Assembly (NCBI GenBank): GCA_003343905.1
Contig: QAKI01000043.1
Coordinates: 80,569-144,568 of the forward strand
Direction: 5' to 3'
Length of the DNA: 64,000 nucleotides
From: Subdoligranulum variabile
GTDB lineage: Bacteria > Bacillota > Clostridia > Oscillospirales > Ruminococcaceae
Below the pieces are notes generated by a model. That model was not told where the DNA came from. It did no database searches and saw nothing but the letters and a program-made list of their open reading frames with translations. Made by a program: the position numbers and the translations under genes. Of this stretch, positions 7,904 to 14,949 are shown in pieces (the first letter of the stretch is position 1; each line of letters begins with the position of its first letter).

Positions 7904-8533
7904 TCACCACTTGGCTTTGGTCTCTACGACTTTGCCGGCAATGTACAGGTGGTCCAGCTCTTCGCCCTTGATGACCAGTTCCTCGTAGTCGGGGTTGAAC
8001 GGGTGCAGGATCACGGAATTCCCGCGCTGGATGTACTTTTTCAGTGTGCCTTCCCCGTCGGTGCCGTAGACCAGCACGCCCAGGTCGCCGTTTTCCAGCG
8101 TGTTCTGGCGGTGTACCAGCGCCAGGTCCCCGTCCGAGATGCGCGGTTCCATACTGTCGCCCTTGACCACCAGATAAAAGTAGTTCTGTGGGTCCTTCAC
8201 GCTGGCGTACTCTTTGCCGTAGTCCTCCTCAAAGGCCAGGGCGCCGTAACCGGCGCGCACGGTGCCCACCACGGGGATCAGGCATTCAGTATAGCGGCTG
8301 AAAGCGTTGCGGCCCACCGCGGGGGCGTCCTCCGGGCTTTGCTGCAGCCCCAGCAGAACGTCCGCCGTGGTGTCCAGGATCTCAGCCAGGCGCGCCACAG
8401 TCTGCGGATCGGGGGTGGAACGGCCGGTCTCCCATTTGCCGACGGCCTGCTGGGTGACGCCGAGTATGCGGGAAATCTCCGCCTGGCTGTATTTCTTGGC
8501 TTTGCGGGCCTGTTTTAAGCGATCTGCAAACAT
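7904..8533 (-). CDS. LexA-like repressor (XRE helix-turn-helix plus S24 peptidase)
   Basis: A 209-residue protein with an XRE-type helix-turn-helix at residues 5-60 (YSQAEISRILGVTQQAVGKWETG) and a C-terminal S24/LexA self-cleavage domain. The catalytic Ser is in GDSMEP (Ser127), the Lys in GTLKKY (Lys165), and a candidate Ala-Gly scissile bond lies at 94-95 (TVRAGYG). Such proteins are CI/LexA-type repressors cleaved when RecA filaments form, which would tie the region to DNA damage. Its own upstream region holds a perfect 7-base inverted repeat. It is not canonical LexA (different DNA-binding domain). It could be a domesticated prophage repressor; no phage genes are nearby. Confidence 0.88.
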   Translation of the reverse strand: MFADRLKQARKAKKYSQAEISRILGVTQQAVGKWETGRSTPDPQTVARLAEILDTTADVLLGLQQSPEDAPAVGRNAFSRYTECLIPVVGTVRAGYGALAFEEDYGKEYASVKDPQNYFYLVVKGDSMEPRISDGDLALVHRQNTLENGDLGVLVYGTDGEGTLKKYIQRGNSVILHPFNPDYEELVIKGEELDHLYIAGKVVETKAKW

Positions 8534-8591
8534 GGTCGTGCTCCTTCATTGGGTGACAGGGAACCTGCACAGGGTAAACAAAACAATATAA

Positions 8592-8615
8592 ATGGTATTG
8601 AACTTGCTACCATTA
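8592..8615. promoter_or_regulatory. inverted repeat, likely operator of the LexA-like repressor
   Basis: AATGGTA, 10 bases, TACCATT: perfect 7-base arms, 59 bases upstream of the repressor start. Position and symmetry suit autoregulation. Confidence 0.5.
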
Positions 8616-8684
8616 TACAACCGCATGTAGTCCTTGTAAAGAGAAAAATACAAAATATTTCTAAAAAAAGTTGTTAAACTGCCC

Positions 8685-8713
8685 TTGACAACAACCAAAA
8701 GTAGTATTATAGT
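8685..8713 (+). promoter_or_regulatory. promoter of the small membrane protein gene
   Basis: TTGACA, 17 bases, TATAGT: near-perfect sigma-A promoter. The next 26 bases hold the inverted repeat at 8725-8739. Confidence 0.75.
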
Positions 8714-8724
8714 AGAGCTACTGA

Positions 8725-8739
8725 ACAACGACAAGTTGT
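8725..8739. promoter_or_regulatory. inverted repeat just downstream of the 8685 promoter
   Basis: ACAAC, GACAA, GTTGT: a 5+5 palindrome placed about 12 bases after the -10 box, where a bound repressor would block transcription. Binding protein unknown; the divergent LexA-like repressor is one candidate, though the sequence differs from the 8592 repeat. Confidence 0.4.
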
Positions 8740-8791
8740 GACAAGAGGTGTGGAGCGGGCTGCGGCGCCCGCCGGAAAAGGAGAGAATACA

Positions 8792-9049
8792 ATGAAACAG
8801 GCATGGATCAAGGCATTTGTGGGCAAGCTGGCGGCAACCGGTGCGCTGCTGCTGTTTCTGATCCTGGTCCCCTCTGCGGCGTCCGGCGTGCTGCCCCTGT
8901 GGGCGGCGCTTTTGCTGGGGGCGGCGGGGGTGCTGATCCTGAATGCAGCCTGCGGCGCGCTGCTGCCGAAAGAGCAACCGGCACAGCCCGCGGCGGCCGC
9001 ACCCCGTCAGGTGCCCCTGCGTGTGGTGCGCGGCGGGCGTGCGGCCTGA
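8792..9049 (+). CDS. small two-helix membrane protein
   Basis: An 85-residue protein with two hydrophobic segments (about residues 12-32, ATGALLLFLILVPSAASG, and 37-56, WAALLLGAAGVLILNAACG) and a proline/alanine/arginine-rich tail. No family recognised. The ATG at 8792 follows AAAAGGAG; the longer frame from 8738 has no ribosome site. Its promoter is very strong and is followed by a palindrome, and the gene is divergent from a LexA-like repressor, which suggests it could be damage-inducible. Function unknown; in that context small membrane proteins can be division inhibitors, but nothing in the sequence shows this. Confidence 0.7.
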   Translation: MKQAWIKAFVGKLAATGALLLFLILVPSAASGVLPLWAALLLGAAGVLILNAACGALLPKEQPAQPAAAAPRQVPLRVVRGGRAA

Positions 9050-9112
9050 CGGCGGGGATTGCCGTTTGCGGCTGTGTGTGCTACAATGCCTTCTATAAAG
9101 GAGGCATCGGCC

Positions 9113-9871
9113 ATGAAGAACGTGTTGGAAGTATGTGTGGACAGTCTGACGTCCGCCAAGGCAGCCGCTGCGGGCGGTGCAGACCGGCTGGAGCTGTGCA
9201 GCGCCCTGGCGGTGGGCGGTTTGAGCCCATATGTAGAACTGCTGGAACAGATCCGGGAAGTGTGCGGCCTGCCGGTGCGCTGCCTGATGCGGCCGCGGGC
9301 CGGGGACTTTCTCTATGAGCCGGAGGAGATCGAGCTGCTCTGCGCGCAGATCTGCCGCCTGCGGGAAGCCGGGGCCGATGGTTTTGTGCTGGGTGCGCTG
9401 ACCCCGGACGGCGATCTGGCGGAGGACGCCGTGGCGCGCATGATGGAAGCCTGCGGCGGGCGGCCTGTCACGCTGCACCGGTGCATAGACGTGTCCCGCG
9501 ATCTGGAAGCGACCTACCGCGCAGCGGCCCGGCTGGGGGTGGATACCGTCCTGACCAGCGGCGGCGCGGCGGCCTGTGTGGACGGGGCCGATATGCTGGA
9601 ACGGCTTCTGGCCCTGCGTGATGCGGAACAGGGGCCGGAAGTGCTGATCGGTGCGGGCGTCAACGCGGCAGTGATCCGCCGTATGCGCGGCCGTCTGCCC
9701 GGAGCCAGAGCCTTCCACATGAGCGGCAAGGTTCTGCGGGAAAGCGGGATGCACTTCCGCAGAGAGAGCGTCCCCATGGGTCTGCCGGGACTGGATGAAT
9801 GGCATATCCAGCAGACGGACGCGGACGCTGTGCGCGCGGCAAAAGCGGCGCTGGAAGCGCCCGAACCGTAA
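9113..9871 (+). CDS. cutC: CutC family protein
   Basis: A 252-residue TIM-barrel protein of the CutC family, long described as copper homeostasis proteins although the biochemical role is unsettled. Diagnostic segments are LEVCVDSLTSAKAAAAGGADRLELCSAL at the N-terminus, RPRAGDFLYEPEE, GADGFVLGALTPDG, TLHRCIDVS and VLTSGGAAACVDGAD. The ATG at 9113 is preceded by AAAGGAGG; in-frame upstream ATGs are rejected. It is followed after 11 bases by an acetyltransferase gene on the same strand, so the two are likely cotranscribed. Confidence 0.92.
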   Translation: MKNVLEVCVDSLTSAKAAAAGGADRLELCSALAVGGLSPYVELLEQIREVCGLPVRCLMRPRAGDFLYEPEEIELLCAQICRLREAGADGFVLGALTPDGDLAEDAVARMMEACGGRPVTLHRCIDVSRDLEATYRAAARLGVDTVLTSGGAAACVDGADMLERLLALRDAEQGPEVLIGAGVNAAVIRRMRGRLPGARAFHMSGKVLRESGMHFRRESVPMGLPGLDEWHIQQTDADAVRAAKAALEAPEP

Positions 9872-9882
9872 GGGGGCGCCGT

Positions 9883-10386
9883 ATGCAACTGCGGAAATGG
9901 ACGCTGCGGGATACAGCGGCGCTGGTGGCGATCTTTGCTGAAGCGGACCGGAGGTTTCTGTCCGACCGGCTGCCGGACCCCTACACCGAGAAAGACGCGG
10001 CGTTCTGGCTGAATATGGTCTGTGAAAAGGACAGCCGGACCGGCATATACCGCGCGGTCACGCTGGATGACGGTACAGTGGTCGGCTCGGTCTCCATCGA
10101 ACAGAAAGAGGACGTCTACCGCAAGGACGCCGACATCGGATATTTTCTGGTGGGCAGCCAGTGGTCCCGGGGGATCATAACCGAGGCCGTCGAACAGGCC
10201 TGCGCGGCCGCGTTCCGGGAACTGGACATCCTGCGGATCACGGGCGCGGTCTACGCGCCAAACCTTGCGTCGCGCAGAGTTCTGGAAAAGAACGGCTTTG
10301 TGCTGGAAGGAACGCTGCGGAACGCGGTCATCAAGAACGGGCAGGTCCAGGACCTGTGCCTGTATGGCAAATACAGGCCCCTGTGA
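9883..10386 (+). CDS. GNAT family N-acetyltransferase (RimJ/RimL type)
   Basis: A 167-residue acetyltransferase transferring an acetyl group from acetyl-CoA to an amine. The acetyl-CoA loop is QWSRGIITEAVEQ, and ALVIRI-type strands are represented by LDILRITGAVYAPNLASRRVLEKNGFVLEG, the usual RimJ/RimL C-terminus. The substrate (ribosomal protein N-terminus, antibiotic or small metabolite) cannot be told. Start at the ATG 9883 with AGGGGGC before it. It ends the cutC transcription unit at a strong terminator. Confidence 0.85.
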   Translation: MQLRKWTLRDTAALVAIFAEADRRFLSDRLPDPYTEKDAAFWLNMVCEKDSRTGIYRAVTLDDGTVVGSVSIEQKEDVYRKDADIGYFLVGSQWSRGIITEAVEQACAAAFRELDILRITGAVYAPNLASRRVLEKNGFVLEGTLRNAVIKNGQVQDLCLYGKYRPL

Positions 10387-10403
10387 TTTTTTGTAAAATG
10401 ATA

Positions 10404-10450
10404 AAAACCTCCCGGTTGAAGGGGTTGCCTTCAACCGGGAGGTTTCGTTT
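10404..10450. terminator. bidirectional terminator
   Basis: AAACCTCCCGGTTGAAGG pairs perfectly with CCTTCAACCGGGAGGTTT; T-rich tracts lie on both sides, so it ends both the acetyltransferase gene and the convergent thioredoxin-fold gene. Confidence 0.9.
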
Positions 10451-10476
10451 TGGGGGAAAATAAGGAAAGGTGCGGG

Positions 10477-11253
10477 TCATTCGTCCGCGTAAGGGTCGTC
10501 GAACAGACTGACCACAGAGGTGGCGGCCAGGTCCGGCGCGTCATACTCCCGGATCGGTTCCACCGGGGCAAAGTCGTCCGGCGGCGCGGGCGCCCGGCGG
10601 CCATGCCGTGCGCGGCGGGGGTGTTCCCGCGGGGGCTCTTCCTGCACGGGCTGTACGGGGTCCTGCGCGCCGTACAGGTCGCGGAAAGAATCCGGCACGT
10701 CCGGGGTCAGGTCCAGTTCTTCCAGCAAACTCTGGATGGAAGCGCAGTCCTCCGGCACGTCGGTCAGGCTGGCGCCGTAGTGGCAGAACAGTACGGTGCC
10801 GTCCCGGTCCAGGATCAGCGTCAGTGGAAGCTGCTGCGGGGTCCCGCGGGCCGCGCGGTAGCCCTGCTTCTTCGCCTCCCGCAAAATGCGCCACCCTTCC
10901 AGCGAGTAGGTCATCAGGGCGCTGCTGTTCTGCGGAATGTCCAGATAGTCATACAGCACGCCGTCAGCGTCGCACAAAAGGGGATAGGGGAGCGAGTCGG
11001 GGCCGATGCTGCGGGAGAGCTTGTCCGCCCGGGAACGCACCACAAGGGCCAGCGCGCCGTCCTGCAGCGCGCCGAAAGTCTCGGCATAGCGGCTGGCGAA
11101 GGTCCGCGTGATGGGGTGGCCGAAGTTGGCCATGAAGATCAGTACCAGCGGCGATTTGACCGCCAGCAGGTCCCGGAAGCGATTCTGGGCGCTGTAGGGG
11201 GTATCGTACAAAAAGAAAGGCAGTTTCTCCCCCACGGAAATACGTTCGCCCAT
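10477..11253 (-). CDS. thioredoxin-fold (PRXL2/AhpC-like) protein lacking its redox cysteines
   Basis: A 258-residue protein. Residues ~1-175 have the AhpC/TSA-type thioredoxin fold (SVGEKLPFFLYDT, SPLVLIFMANFGHPITRTFASRYAE, LLCDADGVLYDYLDI, LTLILDRDGTVLFCHYG). At the position where PRXL2-type proteins carry GCPFCR, this one reads GHPITR, so both cysteines of the CxxC are replaced by His and Thr and peroxidase or disulfide activity is doubtful. The last ~60 residues are a Pro/Arg/Asp-rich, probably disordered tail. The start at 11253 follows GGAGGGAATTTT. It lies downstream of the 6S-like RNA terminator. Function unknown. Confidence 0.78.
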   Translation of the reverse strand: MGERISVGEKLPFFLYDTPYSAQNRFRDLLAVKSPLVLIFMANFGHPITRTFASRYAETFGALQDGALALVVRSRADKLSRSIGPDSLPYPLLCDADGVLYDYLDIPQNSSALMTYSLEGWRILREAKKQGYRAARGTPQQLPLTLILDRDGTVLFCHYGASLTDVPEDCASIQSLLEELDLTPDVPDSFRDLYGAQDPVQPVQEEPPREHPRRARHGRRAPAPPDDFAPVEPIREYDAPDLAATSVVSLFDDPYADE

Positions 11254-11283
11254 AAAATTCCCTCCCTTCCGTTTGGCGACCAC

Positions 11284-11316
11284 CCAAAAACCCGGACAGG
11301 AAAACCCCCGTCCGGG
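11284..11316 (-). terminator. terminator of the structured RNA
   Basis: CCCGGAC pairs with GTCCGGG; on the minus strand it is followed by TTTTTGGG. Confidence 0.8.
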
Positions 11317-11480
11317 TAAAATCTCAAAAACCCCGCGCGGCCGTCTGCAACCAATCAAAACCTACCGGTACAGGCAGGTGGGTGCCCTGCAGGCGCGTTC
11401 GCACTCCCTTCGTCCGCCGAAGCGGGAGGTCTGCGTTCCGGCGTCTGACGCAAGCTCCCAATATTTGATTAGTAGGATTC
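11284..11480 (-). ncRNA. structured RNA, 6S RNA-like (candidate)
   Basis: On the minus strand, between a TATAGA -10-like box near 11479 and a terminator at 11284-11316, no reading frame exists but an extended fold does. A nine-pair closing stem joins 11464-11472 and 11351-11359. Inside it GGG-GCTTGC pairs with GCAGGGC-CCC with a single bulge, and a terminal stem CTCCC.CTTCG / CGAAG.GGAG caps it. The 3' side reads GGGCACCCACCT followed by a small hairpin, reminiscent of the 3' half of bacterial 6S RNAs, which bind RNA polymerase holoenzyme. The closed core (~122 nt) is short for 6S RNA, and I cannot run a covariance search, so the family call is tentative while the existence of a structured RNA is better supported. 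Confidence 0.5.
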
Positions 11481-11525
11481 TATAAAGGCCGCAACAAATC
11501 GAACCGCGCAGGGATGCGTCAAAGA

Positions 11526-11852
11526 TCAGTCCAGTTCCGAATCGTCGATGTCGTACATCGCGCGCAGGCGTTCCTCAAACACCTTGCCGACGGTGAGCAG
11601 TTCCTCGTCGTCGTCCACGATGTCCATATATTCGCCTTCCTCGTCGGTGCCAATGCGCATCAGGATCAGCTCGGCATCTTCCTGCAGGCTGTCCGGGTCC
11701 GCCTGATAGGGGATCACGGCCAGATAGCGCGTGCCGTTGACCTCGGTGGCGTCGATGACTTCAAAGGTGACTTCCTGCCCGTCCTCATCCTCAAGGGTCA
11801 GCAGATCGGGGGAAGCTTCTTCCAGCATTTCGGGGCTCAGTTCGTCAGACAT
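11526..11852 (-). CDS. DUF1292 domain protein
   Basis: A 108-residue, very acidic protein (pI clearly low by inspection) matching the DUF1292 pattern: DLLTLEDEDGQEVTFEVIDATEVNGTRYLAVIPY followed by LILMRIGTDEEGEYMDIVDDDEELLTVGKVFEERL. Members are widespread in Firmicutes, usually near ruvX and alanyl-tRNA synthetase; here ruvX lies about 2 kb away. No molecular role is established. Start at 11852 after an AGGAGGGACC ribosome site. It is immediately upstream of the candidate structured RNA on the same strand. Confidence 0.88.
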   Translation of the reverse strand: MSDELSPEMLEEASPDLLTLEDEDGQEVTFEVIDATEVNGTRYLAVIPYQADPDSLQEDAELILMRIGTDEEGEYMDIVDDDEELLTVGKVFEERLRAMYDIDDSELD

Positions 11853-11990
11853 GGTCGGTCCCTCCTGTGTGGGAATTTTTACTGCCTTTAGTGTACCTTT
11901 TTTTTCTCAAAACGTCAAGGGTGTTCACGGGGAAGAAAATGTGGTATACTACAAATAATTAGAATTTTTTGCACTCCGGGAGGATCTGCC

Positions 11991-12797
11991 ATGAAAAAGA
12001 CCGTCTGTGTGGCGTTAGCCCTGCTGCTGGCCCTGCTGTGCGGCTGCGGCGGCAACGGAAAATCCGCCCCGTCCCGCGCCGAAGTCACCAGCGAGGAACG
12101 CCAGTTCACACAACCGGCGGACGGGGACCTGATCGCGGTCTTTACCACCAGCCTGGGCGAAGTGCGCGCCGTGCTCTACCCGGACGCCGCGCCCATGGCC
12201 GTCTACAACTTTGTGGGGCTGGCCCGCACCGGGTACTATGACGGCACGAAGATCTGGCGCAGCCAGTACGGCTTTGCGGTGCAGGGGGGCGACGCCACGG
12301 GCACCGGGACGGGCGGCTCCACGATCTGGAGCAACAACCCCTACCCTCTGGAAGCGGACGCCGGGCTCAAACATTACGCGGGCGCGCTGTGCGCGGCCTT
12401 TGCCACGGGCGGCGATGTGAGCGGCGGCAACAGCCAGTTCTACTTTGTGGCGGCGCTGCCCGACAGCGTGGACGAAGCCCAGCAGGAACAACTGGCGGCG
12501 CAGGGCTACAGCGAAGCGCAGATCGCCGCGTATGCCGCGGCGGGCGGCCTGCCCTACCTGGACAATACCGATACGGTGTTCGGCCAGGTGTATCAGGGCA
12601 TGGATGTGGTGGACGCCATGGCCTGCGTGGACACCGTGCAGGACGAGGAAGGCAACGAGACCTGGCGCCCCACCGACGAGGCGGCCATCACCATCGAGCG
12701 CGTGACGATCGCCACCTATCCCGGCCCCACGACGGAGGAACTGGATGCCCAGAGTTCGGCGTCCTCGGCCCCGGTGGACGAGGATGCGGTGGGCTGA
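11991..12797 (+). CDS. cyclophilin-type peptidyl-prolyl isomerase, lipoprotein
   Basis: A 268-residue protein with a lipoprotein signal peptide (MKKTVCVALALLLALLCGC, lipid-modified Cys19), so it is anchored outside the membrane. The cyclophilin domain spans about residues 45-240: FTTSLGEVRAVLYPDAAPMAVYNFVGLA, GGDATGTGTGG, NSQFYFV and TVFGQVYQGMDVVDAMACVDT. It carries an insertion near residue 165 (Gln/Ala-rich) relative to the shortest cyclophilins. It should help fold secreted proteins by proline isomerisation. A -10 box TATACT lies at about 11944. The RBS GGGAGG precedes the ATG. Confidence 0.93.
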   Translation: MKKTVCVALALLLALLCGCGGNGKSAPSRAEVTSEERQFTQPADGDLIAVFTTSLGEVRAVLYPDAAPMAVYNFVGLARTGYYDGTKIWRSQYGFAVQGGDATGTGTGGSTIWSNNPYPLEADAGLKHYAGALCAAFATGGDVSGGNSQFYFVAALPDSVDEAQQEQLAAQGYSEAQIAAYAAAGGLPYLDNTDTVFGQVYQGMDVVDAMACVDTVQDEEGNETWRPTDEAAITIERVTIATYPGPTTEELDAQSSASSAPVDEDAVG

Positions 12798-12810
12798 TCC
12801 CACCGTTTGT

Positions 12811-12866
12811 CCTTAGGGCGTATCTGAAAAATCCCCAGCACTTTTGATTTATCAGATACACCTTAG
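12811..12866 (+). repeat. 56-bp palindromic repeat, copy 1
   Basis: Ends are near-inverted repeats (TTAGGGCGTATCTGA and TCAGATACACCTTAG) around a core AAAAATCCCCAGCACTTTTG. A second copy in the opposite orientation lies at 41071-41126. This copy sits between the cyclophilin stop codon and its terminator. Confidence 0.75.
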
Positions 12867-12876
12867 AATATGCAGC

Positions 12877-12925
12877 AAGATCCCCGCGGACCCTTGGCAG
12901 ACCAGCCAAAGTTCGCGGGGATCTT
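12877..12925. terminator. bidirectional terminator between cyclophilin gene and uppS
   Basis: AAGATCCCCGCG.AC..TTGGC pairs with GCCAA.GT.CGCGGGGATCTT, followed by TTTGG; it serves the convergent cyclophilin and uppS genes. Confidence 0.85.
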
Positions 12926-12940
12926 TTGGTAAAACTGCTG

Positions 12941-13666
12941 TTATTTCTTGGTGTTCCCGCCCATGCGGCGGTCGCGGCGGGCGTATTCCTCCAGCGCCTG
13001 GTCGAAGCACTCGTTGGTAAAGTCGGGGAAGAGCACGGGGGTGAAGTAAAATTCCGCGTAGGCGCACTGCCACAGCAGGAAGTTGGAAAGGCGTTCCTCA
13101 CCGCTGGTGCGGATCATCAGGTCCACCGGGGGCAGGTCATGGTACAGGTGGCTTTCAATGGTCGCTTCGTTGACGGCGTCGGGGTCCAGCGCGCCGTCCC
13201 GGACCTCCCGCGCGATGCGGCGCATCGCGTCGGTCAGTTCGGCGTGGCTGCCGTAGTTCAGGCAGAAGTTGACGATGCCCTCCTGGTTGTCTTTGGTCAG
13301 GTCCGTCATATAATCCATCGCGTCCAGCACGCGGGGCTGCAGGCCCTCCCGGCGGCCGCTGAACAGGACCTTGCAGCCGCGTTCGTTCATCTCCTCCGCG
13401 ATGGTGCGGAAGTTGTTGGTGAACAGGTCCATCAGGTAGTTCACTTCTTTGATGTCACGGGCAAAATTTTCGGTGGAAAAGACATAGAGCGACAGCACAT
13501 GGATGCCGCAGTCCTCCAGCGCATGGCGGGAGATCTCTTTCAGCCGGTCAAACCCGGCCTTGTGGCCGAAGCTGGCGGGCAGCATGCGCTGGCGGGCCCA
13601 GCGGCGGTTGCCGTCCACGATGATGGCGGCATGGGTGGGAATGCGGGAAGCAGTTTCGTTGGGCAT
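12941..13666 (-). CDS. uppS: isoprenyl transferase (undecaprenyl diphosphate synthase family)
   Basis: A 241-residue cis-prenyltransferase that elongates farnesyl diphosphate with isopentenyl diphosphate to make the C55 lipid carrier for wall synthesis. The catalytic motif is IIVDGNRRWA (Asp18), followed by LSLYVFSTENFAR, INFCLNYGSHAEL-type FCLNYGSHAE, and the C-terminal DLMIRTSGEERLSNFLLWQCAYAEFYF that closes the active site. I chose the ATG at 13666, which has AAAGGAG seven bases upstream, over a GTG seven codons earlier. It lies 17 bases downstream of ruvX and probably shares its transcript. Confidence 0.94.
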   Translation of the reverse strand: MPNETASRIPTHAAIIVDGNRRWARQRMLPASFGHKAGFDRLKEISRHALEDCGIHVLSLYVFSTENFARDIKEVNYLMDLFTNNFRTIAEEMNERGCKVLFSGRREGLQPRVLDAMDYMTDLTKDNQEGIVNFCLNYGSHAELTDAMRRIAREVRDGALDPDAVNEATIESHLYHDLPPVDLMIRTSGEERLSNFLLWQCAYAEFYFTPVLFPDFTNECFDQALEEYARRDRRMGGNTKK

Positions 13667-13683
13667 GGCGGGACTCCTTTGGG

Positions 13684-14154
13684 TCACAGTGTTTCGGGCG
13701 TCTGGGGCTGCACCTGTTCCGGGGGTTCCTGCCCCGGATGGTGCGCGCGCCAGTTGAGGAAACTTTCCAGAATGACGGCGGCGGAAACAGAATCCAGCCG
13801 TGCCTTGCGCTTCTGGCCGAAGGTGTCGTTTTCGGCCAGGATGGCGGCGGCGGAAACGGTGGTGCGCCGCTCATCCCACAGCACCACGGGCAGCCCGGCG
13901 GCATTGGCCAGGCGCTGGGCGAACCGGCGGCTTTTGGCGGCGCGGCTGCCCTCGGTGCCGTCCATGTTGCGGGGCAGGCCGCAGACAAGGCCCTCGACGC
14001 CGCGCTGGGCAGCGGCCTGCGCCACAGTGGCGGCCGCCTTGTTCATGCTCTTTTCCTCGATCTGCGGCGTGATGGGGCTGGTGATGGTCTCGGCGGCATC
14101 GCACCCGGCCAACCCGGTGCGGGCGTCGCCATAATCAACGGCAAGCCATTTCAT
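13684..14154 (-). CDS. ruvX: Holliday junction resolvase-like RuvX/YqgF
   Basis: A 156-residue RNase H-fold protein. VDYGDARTGLA carries the first catalytic Asp, GLPRNMDGTEG the conserved loop, WDERRTTVSA the Glu, and LDSVSAAVILESFL the last Asp. The family is implicated in 5' pre-16S rRNA processing and was earlier proposed to resolve Holliday junctions. The ATG at 14154 has GGAGACC upstream; an upstream in-frame extension lacks a site. The C-terminal ~15 residues (Pro/Gln-rich) exceed the core fold. It precedes uppS on the same strand. Confidence 0.92.
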   Translation of the reverse strand: MKWLAVDYGDARTGLAGCDAAETITSPITPQIEEKSMNKAAATVAQAAAQRGVEGLVCGLPRNMDGTEGSRAAKSRRFAQRLANAAGLPVVLWDERRTTVSAAAILAENDTFGQKRKARLDSVSAAVILESFLNWRAHHPGQEPPEQVQPQTPETL

Positions 14155-14212
14155 GGAAGGTCTCCTTTGCATATTTATATACAGTATAGCACGTTTGCGG
14201 GGGCAACGCAAA

Positions 14213-14238
14213 CAAAAAACCGCCCCCGCGGGGCGGTC
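14213..14238 (-). terminator. bioY terminator
   Basis: On the minus strand CCGCCCCGCGGGGGCGG followed by TTTTTTG, five bases after the bioY stop. Confidence 0.8.
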
Positions 14239-14242
14239 AGGG

Positions 14243-14794
14243 TCAAACGGGACGGTGGGGCAGGCGGTGGTCCAACTGCAGCACCAGCACGGCGGCCAGC
14301 GCGATCTTGATGGCGTCCGCAGGCAGATAGGGCAGTACGCACATGGTCAGCGCGGCGACCAGGGGGCTGTGGGTCAGCAGCATGAACCAGACGGTGCCCA
14401 GGGCGTAGCAGGCGGCGCAGCCCGCGGCCATGGCCATGCACAGGGGCAGGAATCTGCGGCCCGGCTTCCGGGTCAGCAGGCCGACGATCAGCGCGGCCAG
14501 GATGTAGCCTACCGCATAGCCGCCGGTCTTGCCGAAGATGGCGGCGGGGCCGCCTTGGAACCCGGCCAGCACCGGCACGCCGATGGCGGCCAGCGCCACA
14601 AAGACCACCATGCTGGCGGTGCCCCATACCGGGCCCAGCATGGCGCCAGCCATACAGACGGCGAACAGGGCCAGGTTGATGGGCACGCCCCAGGGCATGG
14701 GAACGGCGATCTGGCTGCAGATGGCAGTCAGCGCGGCAAAAAGCGCGCACAGTACCATGTGGCGCACACGGGCAGCAGAAGCAGAGGACATCAT
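14243..14794 (-). CDS. bioY: biotin transporter BioY (ECF S-component)
   Basis: A 183-residue integral membrane protein with about six hydrophobic segments. BioY hallmarks are QIAVPMPWGVPINLALFAVCMAGAMLG near residue 30 and GPAAIFGKTGGYAVGYILAA near residue 85. It is the substrate-specific component that binds biotin and couples to a shared ECF energizing module (EcfA-EcfA'-EcfT), not encoded here. The gene is monocistronic, with its own promoter at 14844-14873 and terminator at 14213-14238. The bases around the -35 box (GTTGACAA) could overlap a BirA-type site but the dyad is not complete, so I do not call one. Confidence 0.93.
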   Translation of the reverse strand: MMSSASAARVRHMVLCALFAALTAICSQIAVPMPWGVPINLALFAVCMAGAMLGPVWGTASMVVFVALAAIGVPVLAGFQGGPAAIFGKTGGYAVGYILAALIVGLLTRKPGRRFLPLCMAMAAGCAACYALGTVWFMLLTHSPLVAALTMCVLPYLPADAIKIALAAVLVLQLDHRLPHRPV

Positions 14795-14843
14795 AACGAC
14801 TTCCTTTCCGGCAGGGCGTAGTATGTGCCCTGGTTTTGTATTT

Positions 14844-14873
14844 AGTATAGCGGGTGGCGGAACGGCTTGTCAA
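14844..14873 (-). promoter_or_regulatory. bioY promoter
   Basis: TTGACA, 18 bases, TATACT on the minus strand, about 50 bases before the bioY start. Confidence 0.7.
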
Positions 14874-14900
14874 CTACATTCGGCGGCGCGCGGCGGCGCG

Positions 14901-14930
14901 AAAAAAGAGGTCCGCGGGTGCGGACCTCTT
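14901..14930 (-). terminator. terminator of the KDG/KDPG operon
   Basis: AAGAGGTCCGC pairs perfectly with GCGGACCTCTT; on the minus strand TTTTTT follows. Confidence 0.9.
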
Positions 14931-14949
14931 GAAAAAGGCAGGGGAAAGA

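Noticed and set aside
12941..13666. Altered UppS catalytic motif (DGNRRWA)
   Set aside because: The Arg variant occurs widely in functional cis-prenyltransferases, so it is not an oddity.
14795..14880. BirA operator at bioY
   Set aside because: GTTGACAA resembles one half-site, but the second half and the expected spacing are missing.
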